A stretch of 53,954 nucleotides of DNA from an uncultured Clostridia bacterium (GTDB lineage Bacteria; Bacillota; Clostridia; Christensenellales; Aristaeellaceae): positions 1-53,954 of the forward strand of contig CAMVEB010000026.1 of NCBI GenBank assembly GCA_947166385.1. Direction: 5' to 3'. This document shows, in pieces, positions 15,882 to 24,202 of the stretch. The translations under genes and the position numbers were made by a program. The notes below the pieces were generated by a model, which did no database searches, was not told the origin of the DNA, and saw only the letters and a program-made list of their open reading frames with translations. How positions within the stretch are numbered: position 1 is the first letter of the stretch; every line of letters starts with the position of its first letter.

Positions 15882-16079
15882 GGGTAAATCATATGATACT
15901 TGGATAAACAAAAACAGGATTTGTTCCGAAAAATATGGGGGTTATTTCTCCAATGAAAACCGCCATCATTAGTTTCCATACCTGAAAAAAACAGGATTTC
16001 TCTTGAATAGATGCATCTCATAAGGTATTGTCAGGATAACGGATATAAAACTTATCCGTATCATGAAGAAAGATAATAT

Positions 16080-16096
16080 GCCTGAGCGTCTCAGGC
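16080..16096. other. Short perfect hairpin ahead of the GNAT gene
   Basis: GCCTGAG (16080-16086) and CTCAGGC (16090-16096) pair around CGT, 16 nt before the GNAT start. Another inverted repeat, ACGGATA / TATCCGT, is at 16039-16045 and 16053-16059. No U-run follows; either may be an operator or mRNA structure. Confidence 0.35.
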
Positions 16097-16111
16097 GTTG
16101 AGATAAAGAAC

Positions 16112-16597
16112 ATGGAAAACAGAATATCGAAGGTGATCTTTTACAAGCCCCATCTGGAAGATCTGTGGTTTCGTGAAGCCATGATGGCTGATCCGGAGAC
16201 GATGAGCTACAACCAGGCCTGGGGTGGAACCATCCCATTTCCGCGTGAAAAGTGGGCAGATTGGTACAATTGCTGGATAGCAAATCCCAATAAATGCTTT
16301 TACCGGTACATTACAACTGGAAAAAGCAGATCATTTGTGGGAGAAGCGGCCTACCACTATGATCCCGATATGGATCTGTACCTGGCGGACGTTATCATTT
16401 CCGCAAAAAGCCGCAGGCAGGGATTTGGAAAAGCCGGCCTTCTCCTGCTCTGCGAAGCCGCCAAAAATGAAACAATACCGGAATTGTATGACAATATTGC
16501 CATTGACAATCCCGGTATCAACCTGTTCCTGCAGTGCGGATTCCATGAGGAATACCGAACCGAGGAAATCATCATGCTGAAGAAACAGTTGATTTGA
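16112..16597 (+). CDS. GNAT-family N-acetyltransferase
   Basis: A 161-aa acetyltransferase. The acetyl-CoA binding motif is visible as SRRQGFGKAGLLLLCEAAK (about residues 98-117, R/Q-x-x-G-x-G/K), followed by a GNAT-like C-terminal segment NIAIDNPGINLFLQCGFHEE, where N-x-x-x-x-x-F-x-x-x-G-F is the usual family ending. Such enzymes acetylate small molecules or proteins; the substrate is unknown. It is the only plus-strand gene between the two sugar operons and converges on the malG-like gene, with only four nt between them. The ribosome site is weak (GAGATAAAG). Confidence 0.85.
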   Translation: MENRISKVIFYKPHLEDLWFREAMMADPETMSYNQAWGGTIPFPREKWADWYNCWIANPNKCFYRYITTGKSRSFVGEAAYHYDPDMDLYLADVIISAKSRRQGFGKAGLLLLCEAAKNETIPELYDNIAIDNPGINLFLQCGFHEEYRTEEIIMLKKQLI

Positions 16598-16601
16598 TAT
16601 T

Positions 16602-17453
16602 TCAGCCTTTTACGCTACCTGCAGTTAGACCTTGCACAAAGAATTTCTGGCATAGGATAAAAATCAGAACTACAGGAATCAGCGTAAGAACTGACATTGC
16701 GAATACATATCCCCATTGAGTGAACTGATGCTGCCCAAAGAAGCCGGCGATCGCGATGGGCAGTGTTCGTTTGCTGGTATCATTAATAACCGTATTTGCC
16801 CAAGGATATTCTTCCCATGCAGTCAGAAAATTGAAAATACTCACTGAGGCAATAGCAGGAGATGCCAGAGGAAGTGCAATCCTGGTATAAACAGTCCATA
16901 CGCTTGCCCCGTCAATCCAAGAGGCTTCCATGATCTCCCCGGGAATATTCTCCATAAATCCTTTAATCATAAACGTGGAGAATGGAATCACCCATGCCAC
17001 ATAAAACGGGATCAGTCCCCATAACTGGTTGACAAGGTTCAATTTTGTTGCCAGTTCAAATTGTGGAACGATCATCGTGGTACCAGGAATAATCATAGTC
17101 AGTATGATAAAACCGAAGATCAGTTTGTTCGCTTTCAGTTTGAATTTTCCAAGGACAAAAGCCATCGCGGATGATACAGCCGCAGCCAGAGTAATCGTTG
17201 ATAAAGAAACAAAAACCGAGTTCAAAAAGTTTACGTAAAACTTGCTCTGATTGAGAATATAGCCATAGTTCTCCAGTGTCAGAGCCTCCCACTTCGGGAA
17301 GAAGCGAGGCGGGTATTCATAAAGCGCGCCATTAGGCCGCAGAGATGTCGAAATCATATAAATCATTGGCAGAGTAAAGATTACTGTGCCCAATGCAAGA
17401 AGAAGATACCGCAGGATCATACCACGAATTCTGGCTCCATTCAGACTCTTCAT
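16602..17453 (-). CDS. CUT1 sugar ABC permease, MalG-like (second operon)
   Basis: A 283-aa inner-membrane permease with about six TM helices. The EAA loop is MEASWIDGASVWTVYTRIAL (about 185-205) and the C-terminus FVQGLTAGSVKG is typical of MalG-type CUT1 permeases. It is the last gene of the second operon. It pairs with the MalF-like gene 13 nt upstream. No ATPase gene is in the operon. It shares the general fold with the first operon's MalG but is clearly diverged from it, so the two operons are not a recent duplication. Confidence 0.88.
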   Translation of the reverse strand: MKSLNGARIRGMILRYLLLALGTVIFTLPMIYMISTSLRPNGALYEYPPRFFPKWEALTLENYGYILNQSKFYVNFLNSVFVSLSTITLAAAVSSAMAFVLGKFKLKANKLIFGFIILTMIIPGTTMIVPQFELATKLNLVNQLWGLIPFYVAWVIPFSTFMIKGFMENIPGEIMEASWIDGASVWTVYTRIALPLASPAIASVSIFNFLTAWEEYPWANTVINDTSKRTLPIAIAGFFGQHQFTQWGYVFAMSVLTLIPVVLIFILCQKFFVQGLTAGSVKG

Positions 17454-17466
17454 GACGGCACCCCCT

Positions 17467-18351
17467 TTAATTATCCCGGTTCCGCATCATGCGGAACTGG
17501 ACAATAGCTAACAGACCAAGGCAAAGGGCCATCACAAAGCTGAGAGCTGCTGCATAGCCAAATTTTCCGGTGCTGAATGCCTTATAGTACATCCAGGTTA
17601 ATAGAGTATCGGTTTGATGTGCCGGTTTTCCTCCGGTAATCATTTTGATTGACGTAAAGACGTTGAATCCACCGATCGTCAGTTCGATCAAGGCAAACAG
17701 AATCGTTCCCTTGATTCCAGGCAGAGTGACGTGGATAAACTTACCCCAGGCTCCGCATCCATCAATGTCGGATGCTTCATACAGATCCTGAGGCACCTGC
17801 TGCAAAGCAGCCAGGAAGATAACCATATTCCATCCGATGCCTTTCCAGATGCCTAAGATCATGGCAACGCTGATTCCACCCCATCGGGTGTCCAGCCAAC
17901 GGATATTTGAAGAAGTCACTCCTAAGATTTTCCAAAGGAAGTAGTTTAAAAGCCCTTCCGTATTGAAGATGTAGCGAAATACCAGAGACGCGATGACCCA
18001 TGACGTAACGACCGGGAGATAATTGATTACTCTGAATGTCACACTGAATCGTTTGATCCCATTCAGCAGAATGGCAGTAAACAGACCAATTGCCATCTGA
18101 CCGGGAACTGTGATAAGTGTGTAAACGATACTGTTTACAAACACAGTCCAGAATGTCTGATCCTGGAATACTTCTTTATAGTTTGCAATCCCATTAAAAG
18201 GCTGGGTGAGCATAGAAGAAAAGCTCATATCGCAAAGGCTCATCCAGAACAGGCGAATAATCGGATAAACCGTAAAAGCTGCAAAAACCAAAAGGCCCGG
18301 CAGAAGCAAGGCGATCAGTTGAGCTCGATTCAAACGTGACTTTGTGACCAT
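17467..18351 (-). CDS. CUT1 sugar ABC permease, MalF-like (second operon)
   Basis: A 294-aa permease from the ATG of MVTKSRLNRAQLIALLLPGL, which has GAGATGAGG upstream; an earlier in-frame start would lie in the stem-loop at 18370-18400. It has about six TM segments and the EAA loop YEASDIDGCGAWGKFIHVTL (about 200-220). Unlike the first operon's MalF it has no long N-terminal extension, matching the usual UgpA/MsmF-like length. Substrate probably an alpha-glucan or other oligosaccharide given the GH13 enzyme in the operon. Confidence 0.88.
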   Translation of the reverse strand: MVTKSRLNRAQLIALLLPGLLVFAAFTVYPIIRLFWMSLCDMSFSSMLTQPFNGIANYKEVFQDQTFWTVFVNSIVYTLITVPGQMAIGLFTAILLNGIKRFSVTFRVINYLPVVTSWVIASLVFRYIFNTEGLLNYFLWKILGVTSSNIRWLDTRWGGISVAMILGIWKGIGWNMVIFLAALQQVPQDLYEASDIDGCGAWGKFIHVTLPGIKGTILFALIELTIGGFNVFTSIKMITGGKPAHQTDTLLTWMYYKAFSTGKFGYAAALSFVMALCLGLLAIVQFRMMRNRDN

Positions 18352-18369
18352 ATCCTCATCTCCGGAAAG

Positions 18370-18400
18370 TGTGGCGGAGCAGACAACCTGCTCCGCCACA
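18370..18400 (-). other. Intercistronic stem-loop between SBP and permease genes
   Basis: TGTGGCGGAGCAG (18370-18382) and CTGCTCCGCCACA (18388-18400) form a perfect 13-bp stem with a 5-nt loop. It starts about 12 nt after the binding-protein stop. There is only a short CTTTCC after it, so it is more likely an mRNA-stabilising or partially terminating element that raises the SBP-to-permease ratio. It matches the position of the hairpin at 13534-13559. Confidence 0.75.
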
Positions 18401-18411
18401 GAATCAATTGA

Positions 18412-19656
18412 TTATTTCAGCAGTTCATCCCACTTGGCAGCCAGCTCATCCATGGCTTCCTGGGCGGTCTTTTCACCAGACACAACCGCAGTCATGGCAA
18501 CAGTCAGGTCATTGTCCATTTCACTCCAGGCAGCCACAGTGGGGCGGGCCTTGGCAGTCTGGATTGCTTCGATGAAAGGAGCGTAATCCGCAGCCTTTAC
18601 GGTTTCACTTTCCAGAGCAGCCTTGTTTACGGGAATCTGGCCACACTTGGCCATTTCAGTCTCAGCAAATTCACCGGTCATGAACTGCATGAACTTCCAG
18701 GCAGCTTCTTTGTTGGCAGTATTGAACATGGCGATGTCTTCGCCGCCAAGCACAGAGATGCTTCCACCTTCACCAGCGGGAATCGGGGCAGTGCCATAGG
18801 CAACGTCCGGATATGCGCCAGCCAGTTCAGCAGACTTCCAGGGGCCTTCAAGCATCATGGCATAACGGCCGGTACCGAAACCATCCGTCATGGGAATGTC
18901 GCCGGAATTGAAGCCGGTGATCCCGCCAGCTTTCACCAGTTCAGCAAATGTTTCGACAGCTTTGACAGTGGCCGGCCCATTGATATAGCCAGTAGCAACT
19001 GTCTGATCTTCGTTCGTCAGACTTCCACCAAAGCTCCAGATGAAGGGGCAGATATTCCAGCCAGCCAGGGCAGGCTCGTTCCAACCCCAAACCTGCTGAC
19101 CATTGGCATTTTCGCCGGACAGCTTCTTTACGGTTTCAACCCACTCATCCATGGTTGTAGGAACCTGCACACCAGCTTCTTCCAGCATAGCCTTGTTGTA
19201 GAACACGATCTTGCTGTTTGTGTTGAGAGCCAGAGCATAGTTGTGACCGCCGATTACAGTCGTGGACATAGCGCTGTCAAGCAGTTTGCCGCTCACTTCT
19301 GCGAAGTCAGGCATTTCTTCATCCAAAGCAACCAGGATACCCATCTTCTGGAATTCGGGCAGCCAGGCAATATCGCAGCGAGCCACATCGGGCAGGGCAT
19401 TGCTCTTCGCGCTGACCAGCACTTTGTCATGCAGTTCAGCCCATTCATGGGAAACAGCATTGACCTTGATTCCGGGATTCTCAGCTTCAAAAGCAGGTAT
19501 CAGAACGTTCATCAGGGTTTCATTTTCAGCAGATTGAGCGCTGTAATGATGCCAGAAATTGATCGTGACGGTTTCGCCTTCAGCAAAAGCGGAACCAACG
19601 GTCAGGAACATCAGACATGCAAGCATTGCAGCCAGCAACTTGGTACGGGTACGCAT
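18412..19656 (-). CDS. Extracellular sugar-binding protein (second operon)
   Basis: A 414-aa family 1 solute-binding protein. The signal peptide (MRTRTKLLAAMLACLMFLTV, ending GSAFA/EGE) fits signal peptidase I; AMLAC is a poor lipobox. The mature protein begins TVTINFWHHYSAQSAENETL, the hallmark of CUT1 binding proteins, with GRYAMMLEGPWKSAELAGAY in the middle. It captures sugar outside the cell for the permeases downstream. The start follows the GH13 stop by 13 nt, so it is transcribed from the promoter ahead of lacI. The N-terminal W-H-H motif is commoner in multi-sugar or glycerol-phosphate type binding proteins than in MalE, so the substrate may differ from that of operon one. Confidence 0.88.
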   Translation of the reverse strand: MRTRTKLLAAMLACLMFLTVGSAFAEGETVTINFWHHYSAQSAENETLMNVLIPAFEAENPGIKVNAVSHEWAELHDKVLVSAKSNALPDVARCDIAWLPEFQKMGILVALDEEMPDFAEVSGKLLDSAMSTTVIGGHNYALALNTNSKIVFYNKAMLEEAGVQVPTTMDEWVETVKKLSGENANGQQVWGWNEPALAGWNICPFIWSFGGSLTNEDQTVATGYINGPATVKAVETFAELVKAGGITGFNSGDIPMTDGFGTGRYAMMLEGPWKSAELAGAYPDVAYGTAPIPAGEGGSISVLGGEDIAMFNTANKEAAWKFMQFMTGEFAETEMAKCGQIPVNKAALESETVKAADYAPFIEAIQTAKARPTVAAWSEMDNDLTVAMTAVVSGEKTAQEAMDELAAKWDELLK

Positions 19657-19669
19657 TGGATATTCCTCC

Positions 19670-21340
19670 TTAAGATTTCGTTATGATCTTAACGGAATGC
19701 GGCTGAACGTCGACTGATTCCTCCGCTTCCGTAAAGTCCAGGTGTTGAGCAGATTCTCCCGTGTTAAATACCGCAATGACGGAATCAGAACCGAAAGAAC
19801 GCTTAAACGCAAACAGATGTTTTTGATTATCGGCTATCAGGGTTTCATATGATCCTTTTCTGACTGATACATTCTCTTTTCGATACTGTACCAGTTCCCT
19901 TTCCCACACGAGCAAATCCTGATCCGGATGTTCCCAGATCATCCCACCCCGGCAGCCGGGGTCGTTTTCTCCGGTCATACCAAGTTCATCGCCGTAATAA
20001 ATTGCAGGCGAACCGATGAACAGCATCTGGAAAGCCATTGCCAGTTTCAGTTTCCAGTGCTCATTTTTACATTCGGTCAGGAACCGGGCGGTATCATGAC
20101 TGCCTATGCAGTTATACATTGCATGGTTCATCGGATCCGGGTACCGCATCAGCATATTTGTCAGGCGAACGTTCAGTTCACTTTCTGATACTGACCCGTG
20201 TGCGAAATAGTCAATCATGGAATCCCTGAACAGATAATTCATGGCACAGTCAAAGCCATCCGGCCCCAGCATATTTGAAGCGTCTCCCCAGGTTTCACAC
20301 AGAAGAACTGCGTCCGGGTACTTCTTTTTGACTTCTTCACGCCACCAGATAACAGCATGACGATCCAGTTCATCCGCAACATCAAAACGCCAGCCGTCAA
20401 TGTGTGCACGATCCAGCCAGTACAGCAGGACTTTCAGGACATACTTCCGTACATCCGAATTCGAACCGTTCAGCCTTGGCATATACGGATAATCGCCAAC
20501 GCACTCATAGCATTCCGGTGTAATTTCAATCGGATAATGCTTGGGATAAAACCAATCCTTATACTGGCTGGCCCTGCCATTCTGTACAAGGTCGTTGAAT
20601 GGTGCAAAATGAATGCCAACATGATTGAAAACACCATCAAGGATGATTTTGATTCCGTTCTGATGAGCTGTATCAACCAAAGCAACCAGATCCTGATCTG
20701 TTCCAAACAACGGATCAATCCGGAAATAATCCGTGGTTGCATATTTGTGATTGAAATCCGCAAGGAATATTGGGTTCAGGTATATGCATTCAACCCCTAA
20801 ATCCCTCAGGTATGAAATCTTGTCACAAATCCCGGGAAGCGTTCCTCCCATGTAGTTGTCCCGTGTTGGGGCAGAATCCCAGTCTGCCAGGCCTTTCCTT
20901 ATCTCAGTTCCCCTTGCAAAACGCTCCGGGAAAATCTGATAATAGATGCATCCTTTTGCCCAATCCGGAACAGAGACAATGTCAGTATCATTGATCTGAA
21001 GTATTTCATAACTGCCTTCCAGGGCAAAAACTTCCTGAATGCCCAGCGAATTCAGCCACCATGTCTTTCCATCGATGTCTGTTAATTTAAAGGCATATTT
21101 GATATAGTGAGCTTCTTCAGAGAAATATGCACACGATGTCCATTGTGTTGTGTTTTGATCCTCATAGCGGATTGTCATTGGAATAACATGTCGGTTTTCC
21201 GGCTCTGTTCTCTTCCACCAAGTGAGTTCCACTGCCAAGAGATCACCATATGCAGCATCAAGCCGGAACAGAGCCTTGTCCCGTGCAAGCGGTTGCACAA
21301 ACGGGTAAAAAGAAAGGTGCCGTATGGCAGATGTTTTCAT
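19670..21340 (-). CDS. Cytoplasmic GH13 alpha-glucan hydrolase (second operon)
   Basis: A 556-aa neopullulanase/cyclomaltodextrinase-type enzyme without a signal peptide. The N-terminal CBM34-like domain (about 1-115) leads into a barrel with ILDGVFNH (233-240), DGWRFDVADEL with nucleophile D320, LLCETW with acid/base E349, and IGSHDTARF with D416. All three catalytic acids are present. The chosen start (MKTSAIRHLSF) follows the lacI stop by one nt; an in-frame start 36 nt earlier overlaps lacI. Like the first operon's enzyme it would cut imported maltodextrins, but the two differ widely, so they may favour different branch types or lengths. Confidence 0.87.
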   Translation of the reverse strand: MKTSAIRHLSFYPFVQPLARDKALFRLDAAYGDLLAVELTWWKRTEPENRHVIPMTIRYEDQNTTQWTSCAYFSEEAHYIKYAFKLTDIDGKTWWLNSLGIQEVFALEGSYEILQINDTDIVSVPDWAKGCIYYQIFPERFARGTEIRKGLADWDSAPTRDNYMGGTLPGICDKISYLRDLGVECIYLNPIFLADFNHKYATTDYFRIDPLFGTDQDLVALVDTAHQNGIKIILDGVFNHVGIHFAPFNDLVQNGRASQYKDWFYPKHYPIEITPECYECVGDYPYMPRLNGSNSDVRKYVLKVLLYWLDRAHIDGWRFDVADELDRHAVIWWREEVKKKYPDAVLLCETWGDASNMLGPDGFDCAMNYLFRDSMIDYFAHGSVSESELNVRLTNMLMRYPDPMNHAMYNCIGSHDTARFLTECKNEHWKLKLAMAFQMLFIGSPAIYYGDELGMTGENDPGCRGGMIWEHPDQDLLVWERELVQYRKENVSVRKGSYETLIADNQKHLFAFKRSFGSDSVIAVFNTGESAQHLDFTEAEESVDVQPHSVKIITKS

Positions 21341-21341
21341 C

Positions 21342-22340
21342 TTATTTCGCCAGCCTTTCTGATGATTCTCTGACAATCAAATTTGTGGATAGCATAATCT
21401 GTTGATTGCCACTTCGTTTATCAATTCTGCGGAACAGTAATTGTGCCGTCTGATCTCCCAGCATACCAGTATCAATATCAACAATCGTAAGAGGTGGATC
21501 AGTATACTCTGCAAGAGGATAATTATCAAAAGCAACGATTCCCATCTCAGAAGGGATCTGGATCTTCAGCTCTTTACAGGCCTTCAGCAGACCAAATGCC
21601 GCCATATTGTCGTTGCAGACGAAAGCATCCGGACGTTCTTTCGTTTTAAGGATTTCCAGCACAGAGGAATAAGCATTTTCTGTTGTTCCATCCGTCGGAA
21701 TGACAAGTTCCTCACCACTAATGGCTTTCTTGTATCCGCGAACCCGGCGAATTGTAAAACCGCGTTTCTGATTTCCGCCAAGATAAGCAATACGCTGATA
21801 ACCCTGCTCCTGAAGATGATGAACGGCCAGGTCTGATCCCTGCTCATTGTTGTTGTCAACCCAACAGGTAACACCGCGTAAGGTATCCGGGGTGCCAAGA
21901 ACAACATAGGGGAAATCACCGACTGTCTCCATCAGAGAAGGATTAACTGTTGTTGGAGGAAGAATCAGGCCGTCAACCTTCCGTTCCTTCATCAGGTTTT
22001 CAATTGTCCGTCCTTTGCTCTGGGCACCGTTGGCAATGATGACCTGATAGCCTTTTTCCTGTGCTACCTGCTCAATCGCAAAAAGACTGCGGCTGAAGAA
22101 GAAGTTGCTGAATGCTTCTGCATCACGTGCATCCACCACTACGCCGATTGCACCGCATAAGCCGCTGGCCAAACTCCGAGCCAGAGAGTTGGGATGAAAA
22201 TCGAGTTCCTTCATGGCAGCATAAACGCGATCTTTTGTTTCCTGGGTAATAGATGCTTTTCCATTTATAACACGAGACACGGTAGATGAATTGACACCGG
22301 CGAGCTTCGCCACATCACTGATTGTGACTGCCATCTTCAT
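21342..22340 (-). CDS. LacI-family regulator, first gene of the second operon
   Basis: A 332-aa repressor. HTH TISDVAKLAGVNSSTVSRVING (about residues 4-25), hinge helix NSLARSLASG (about 52-61), then a sugar-binding core with FDNYPLAEYTDPPLTIVDID near the C-terminus, similar in layout to MalR. It opens the operon, and an operator-like palindrome lies between its promoter and its start codon (22361-22374), so it should repress its own transcript and all four genes behind it. Gene order lacI-GH13-SBP-malF-malG is the reverse logic of operon one, where lacI is last. Confidence 0.9.
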   Translation of the reverse strand: MKMAVTISDVAKLAGVNSSTVSRVINGKASITQETKDRVYAAMKELDFHPNSLARSLASGLCGAIGVVVDARDAEAFSNFFFSRSLFAIEQVAQEKGYQVIIANGAQSKGRTIENLMKERKVDGLILPPTTVNPSLMETVGDFPYVVLGTPDTLRGVTCWVDNNNEQGSDLAVHHLQEQGYQRIAYLGGNQKRGFTIRRVRGYKKAISGEELVIPTDGTTENAYSSVLEILKTKERPDAFVCNDNMAAFGLLKACKELKIQIPSEMGIVAFDNYPLAEYTDPPLTIVDIDTGMLGDQTAQLLFRRIDKRSGNQQIMLSTNLIVRESSERLAK

Positions 22341-22360
22341 CCACCTCCCTCACACATCTA

Positions 22361-22409
22361 TGCAACCGCTTGCACGCTTTATTATAGTCACTGCAGAACA
22401 GGTTGTCAA
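22361..22409 (-). promoter_or_regulatory. Consensus promoter with LacI operator for the second sugar operon
   Basis: The minus strand has a perfect sigma-A promoter: TTGACA (22404-22409), 17-bp spacer, TATAAT (22381-22386). The operator-like TGCAACCGCTTGCA (22361-22374) with perfect TGCAA/TTGCA arms lies just after the -10, where a bound repressor would block initiation. Being a full-consensus promoter, it would be strong when not repressed. Confidence 0.9.
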
Positions 22410-22453
22410 TAGAGAAAAAACAAAAACTCACTGATCTGTAGCTGTTAAGAGCC

Positions 22454-23830
22454 TTATCTTACGATCTCCCTGTCTCTGGCCGGACGTTCCGTGACCGTAT
22501 CAATATTCGCCTTGACCGTCAGTAGCTCACGCATATTGCTTCGGGCCTCACGGTACTGCGCGTATACTTTCTGTTTTTCAGAGAGAACCGCGGCGTATTC
22601 CGCAGACAGCGCCTTGATCGTGGGAATCTTGCCCTGAATCCCATCAAAAGCCTTTTTAGCGGCCTTATGTATGATGATCTGTTCTTCATGCTGGGCATAA
22701 AAGGCTTTGGAATATCCGGATCTTTTCCATTCGGCGTAGATGTCTTTTGTTTTCAGATAATTGGTGATGGCTTTTTTTGTTTCGCCAATCTCTTTCAGCC
22801 GGGATTCAGCAGACTGAACACGGGCAAGGAGATCATCTGTCTTGCGCACTGATTCATCAACTCGACTGGATAGTTCCTCATAGGTTTTGATTTCATGAGT
22901 TGAAATAAAAGCCATACTGCTGGCTAGCTGCTTCAGGTTGAATTTCTTTGCCCAGTTTTCATATCCCGCGCCTTTTCCTTCCTGGACTTTGGCCTGAATG
23001 TCAATGAGCAGGCTGATCCGCTGCTTCATTCTGCGAGTCTTTGTCGGGATATGGGTGTGTTCGCCAGAGAGCACCGCTGTCAGCATTTTTTCTGAGTACT
23101 CTTCACCGAGTGTATCCATCCGGATGAATCGCTTTCCGTCTGGTGCGCGAAAGCTTAGTTGTTTTCCGTGCTTGATTTCCCAGCCGGCTTCTTCGAGCAG
23201 TTTCATCAGAGCAGCGAACCCATCAGGTTTTTTCTGGAGCACCTCATCAATAGCTGTTCGCAGCTGATCTCTTGCAGTTGGCTTTGCCTTTTCGCCAAGC
23301 CATCGGTCATAATTGGAATCACGGTATTTGGGATCACCTACGACAGATAGCTTATGTTCCATACAGATCTGGTCGCTTAATCTTGCCAGAGCTTTTCCTG
23401 AACCCAGGAAATTACGGAACTTATGCCTGCAGTCCAGTGTCGTTGCACAGAAGATAATGTGATTATGAATGTGCGCTTTATCCGTATGCGTCGCCACAAC
23501 AAAAGCATGCTTTCCCTTCAGAAAGCGAGAAGCAGTCTCGTACCCGATACTGTTCGCTTCCTCCGGCGTTATTTCACCGGGCTTGAAAGACTGCCGCAGC
23601 TGATAAGCAATGACTTCTCCATCCCTGTACCGTTCGGTCAGATGAAGATATGTCCTTCGCATCAAAGCAAACTCATTCGCTACAGTATGCGGATCGCACT
23701 GAAATGAGCTGACATATTCGCCCTTTTCTGTTTTTTCAGGATTGAGTGCATAATCAATTCGATCAGCCAATGATTGGGAGGCATTATTCCCTTTGGTGAT
23801 ATGCATCGCAATCAGTCTTGTAGTTGCCAT
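22454..23830 (-). CDS. MOBP-type relaxase
   Basis: A 458-aa conjugative relaxase that nicks oriT and leads the strand into the recipient. The N-terminal domain shows candidate catalytic Tyr27 (RIDYALNP) and the metal-binding histidine motif HTDKAHIHNH (H115, H122, H124), typical of Relaxase/MobA-VirD2 (MOBP) proteins. The C-terminal half is rich in Lys/Glu and predicted coiled coil (about 300-440). The family matches relaxases of Tn1549/CTn-type ICEs. It ends the mobilisation operon, but an intrinsic terminator (23845-23881) precedes its start, so its level may be set separately. Downstream begins the sugar cargo. Confidence 0.9.
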   Translation of the reverse strand: MATTRLIAMHITKGNNASQSLADRIDYALNPEKTEKGEYVSSFQCDPHTVANEFALMRRTYLHLTERYRDGEVIAYQLRQSFKPGEITPEEANSIGYETASRFLKGKHAFVVATHTDKAHIHNHIIFCATTLDCRHKFRNFLGSGKALARLSDQICMEHKLSVVGDPKYRDSNYDRWLGEKAKPTARDQLRTAIDEVLQKKPDGFAALMKLLEEAGWEIKHGKQLSFRAPDGKRFIRMDTLGEEYSEKMLTAVLSGEHTHIPTKTRRMKQRISLLIDIQAKVQEGKGAGYENWAKKFNLKQLASSMAFISTHEIKTYEELSSRVDESVRKTDDLLARVQSAESRLKEIGETKKAITNYLKTKDIYAEWKRSGYSKAFYAQHEEQIIIHKAAKKAFDGIQGKIPTIKALSAEYAAVLSEKQKVYAQYREARSNMRELLTVKANIDTVTERPARDREIVR

Positions 23831-23844
23831 TCGCTTTCCTCCAT

Positions 23845-23881
23845 AAAAAAAGAGGCAGCCAGGTTGGTTGCCTTAGCTGCC
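23845..23881 (-). terminator. Intrinsic terminator/attenuator just before the relaxase gene
   Basis: On the minus strand GGCAGC...AGG pairs with CCT...GCTGCC (arms 23871-23881 and 23854-23863), followed by TCTTTTTTT (complement of 23845-23853). The U-run ends 14 nt before the relaxase ATG and overlaps the upstream side of its ribosome site region. It would stop most transcripts coming from mobC, leaving relaxase expression to read-through or antitermination. Confidence 0.75.
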
Positions 23882-23896
23882 ATTTGATTTGTGCCG

Positions 23897-24193
23897 TTAC
23901 AGTATCATTCCTTCTACGAAGGAGCAAGCTCCATCAATACGTTTAAGTAAGAAGTTTGCCATGGCTGGAAGTCCAATTGGACTGACCAGAAGGGCCAGTA
24001 CCAGCAGGGCGATTCCATTCTGCCAGTATCCAATGAAGAACTCGACCATAGCAAAGATTACAAAAACTGAGGTTCCCAAACCGATCACAGCCGAGGAGAT
24101 GGTAGTCAGGAAAGCCAGCGTTCCAAGCAGGAGCCGAAAAACCATCAGGATCGGCATCAGGATGATTCTAAGCATTGCTTTGATCATATTCAT
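23897..24193 (-). CDS. Small ICE membrane protein
   Basis: A 98-aa hydrophobic protein with two to three membrane segments (about 5-35, 40-62, 65-85) and a short C-terminus IDGACSFVEGMIL. It sits between mobC and the relaxase, where Tn1549/CTn-type elements usually have a small membrane protein of unknown function. It may anchor the relaxosome near the channel, but that is speculation from position. Confidence 0.7.
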   Translation of the reverse strand: MNMIKAMLRIILMPILMVFRLLLGTLAFLTTISSAVIGLGTSVFVIFAMVEFFIGYWQNGIALLVLALLVSPIGLPAMANFLLKRIDGACSFVEGMIL

Positions 24194-24202
24194 TCCTCGC
24201 TT

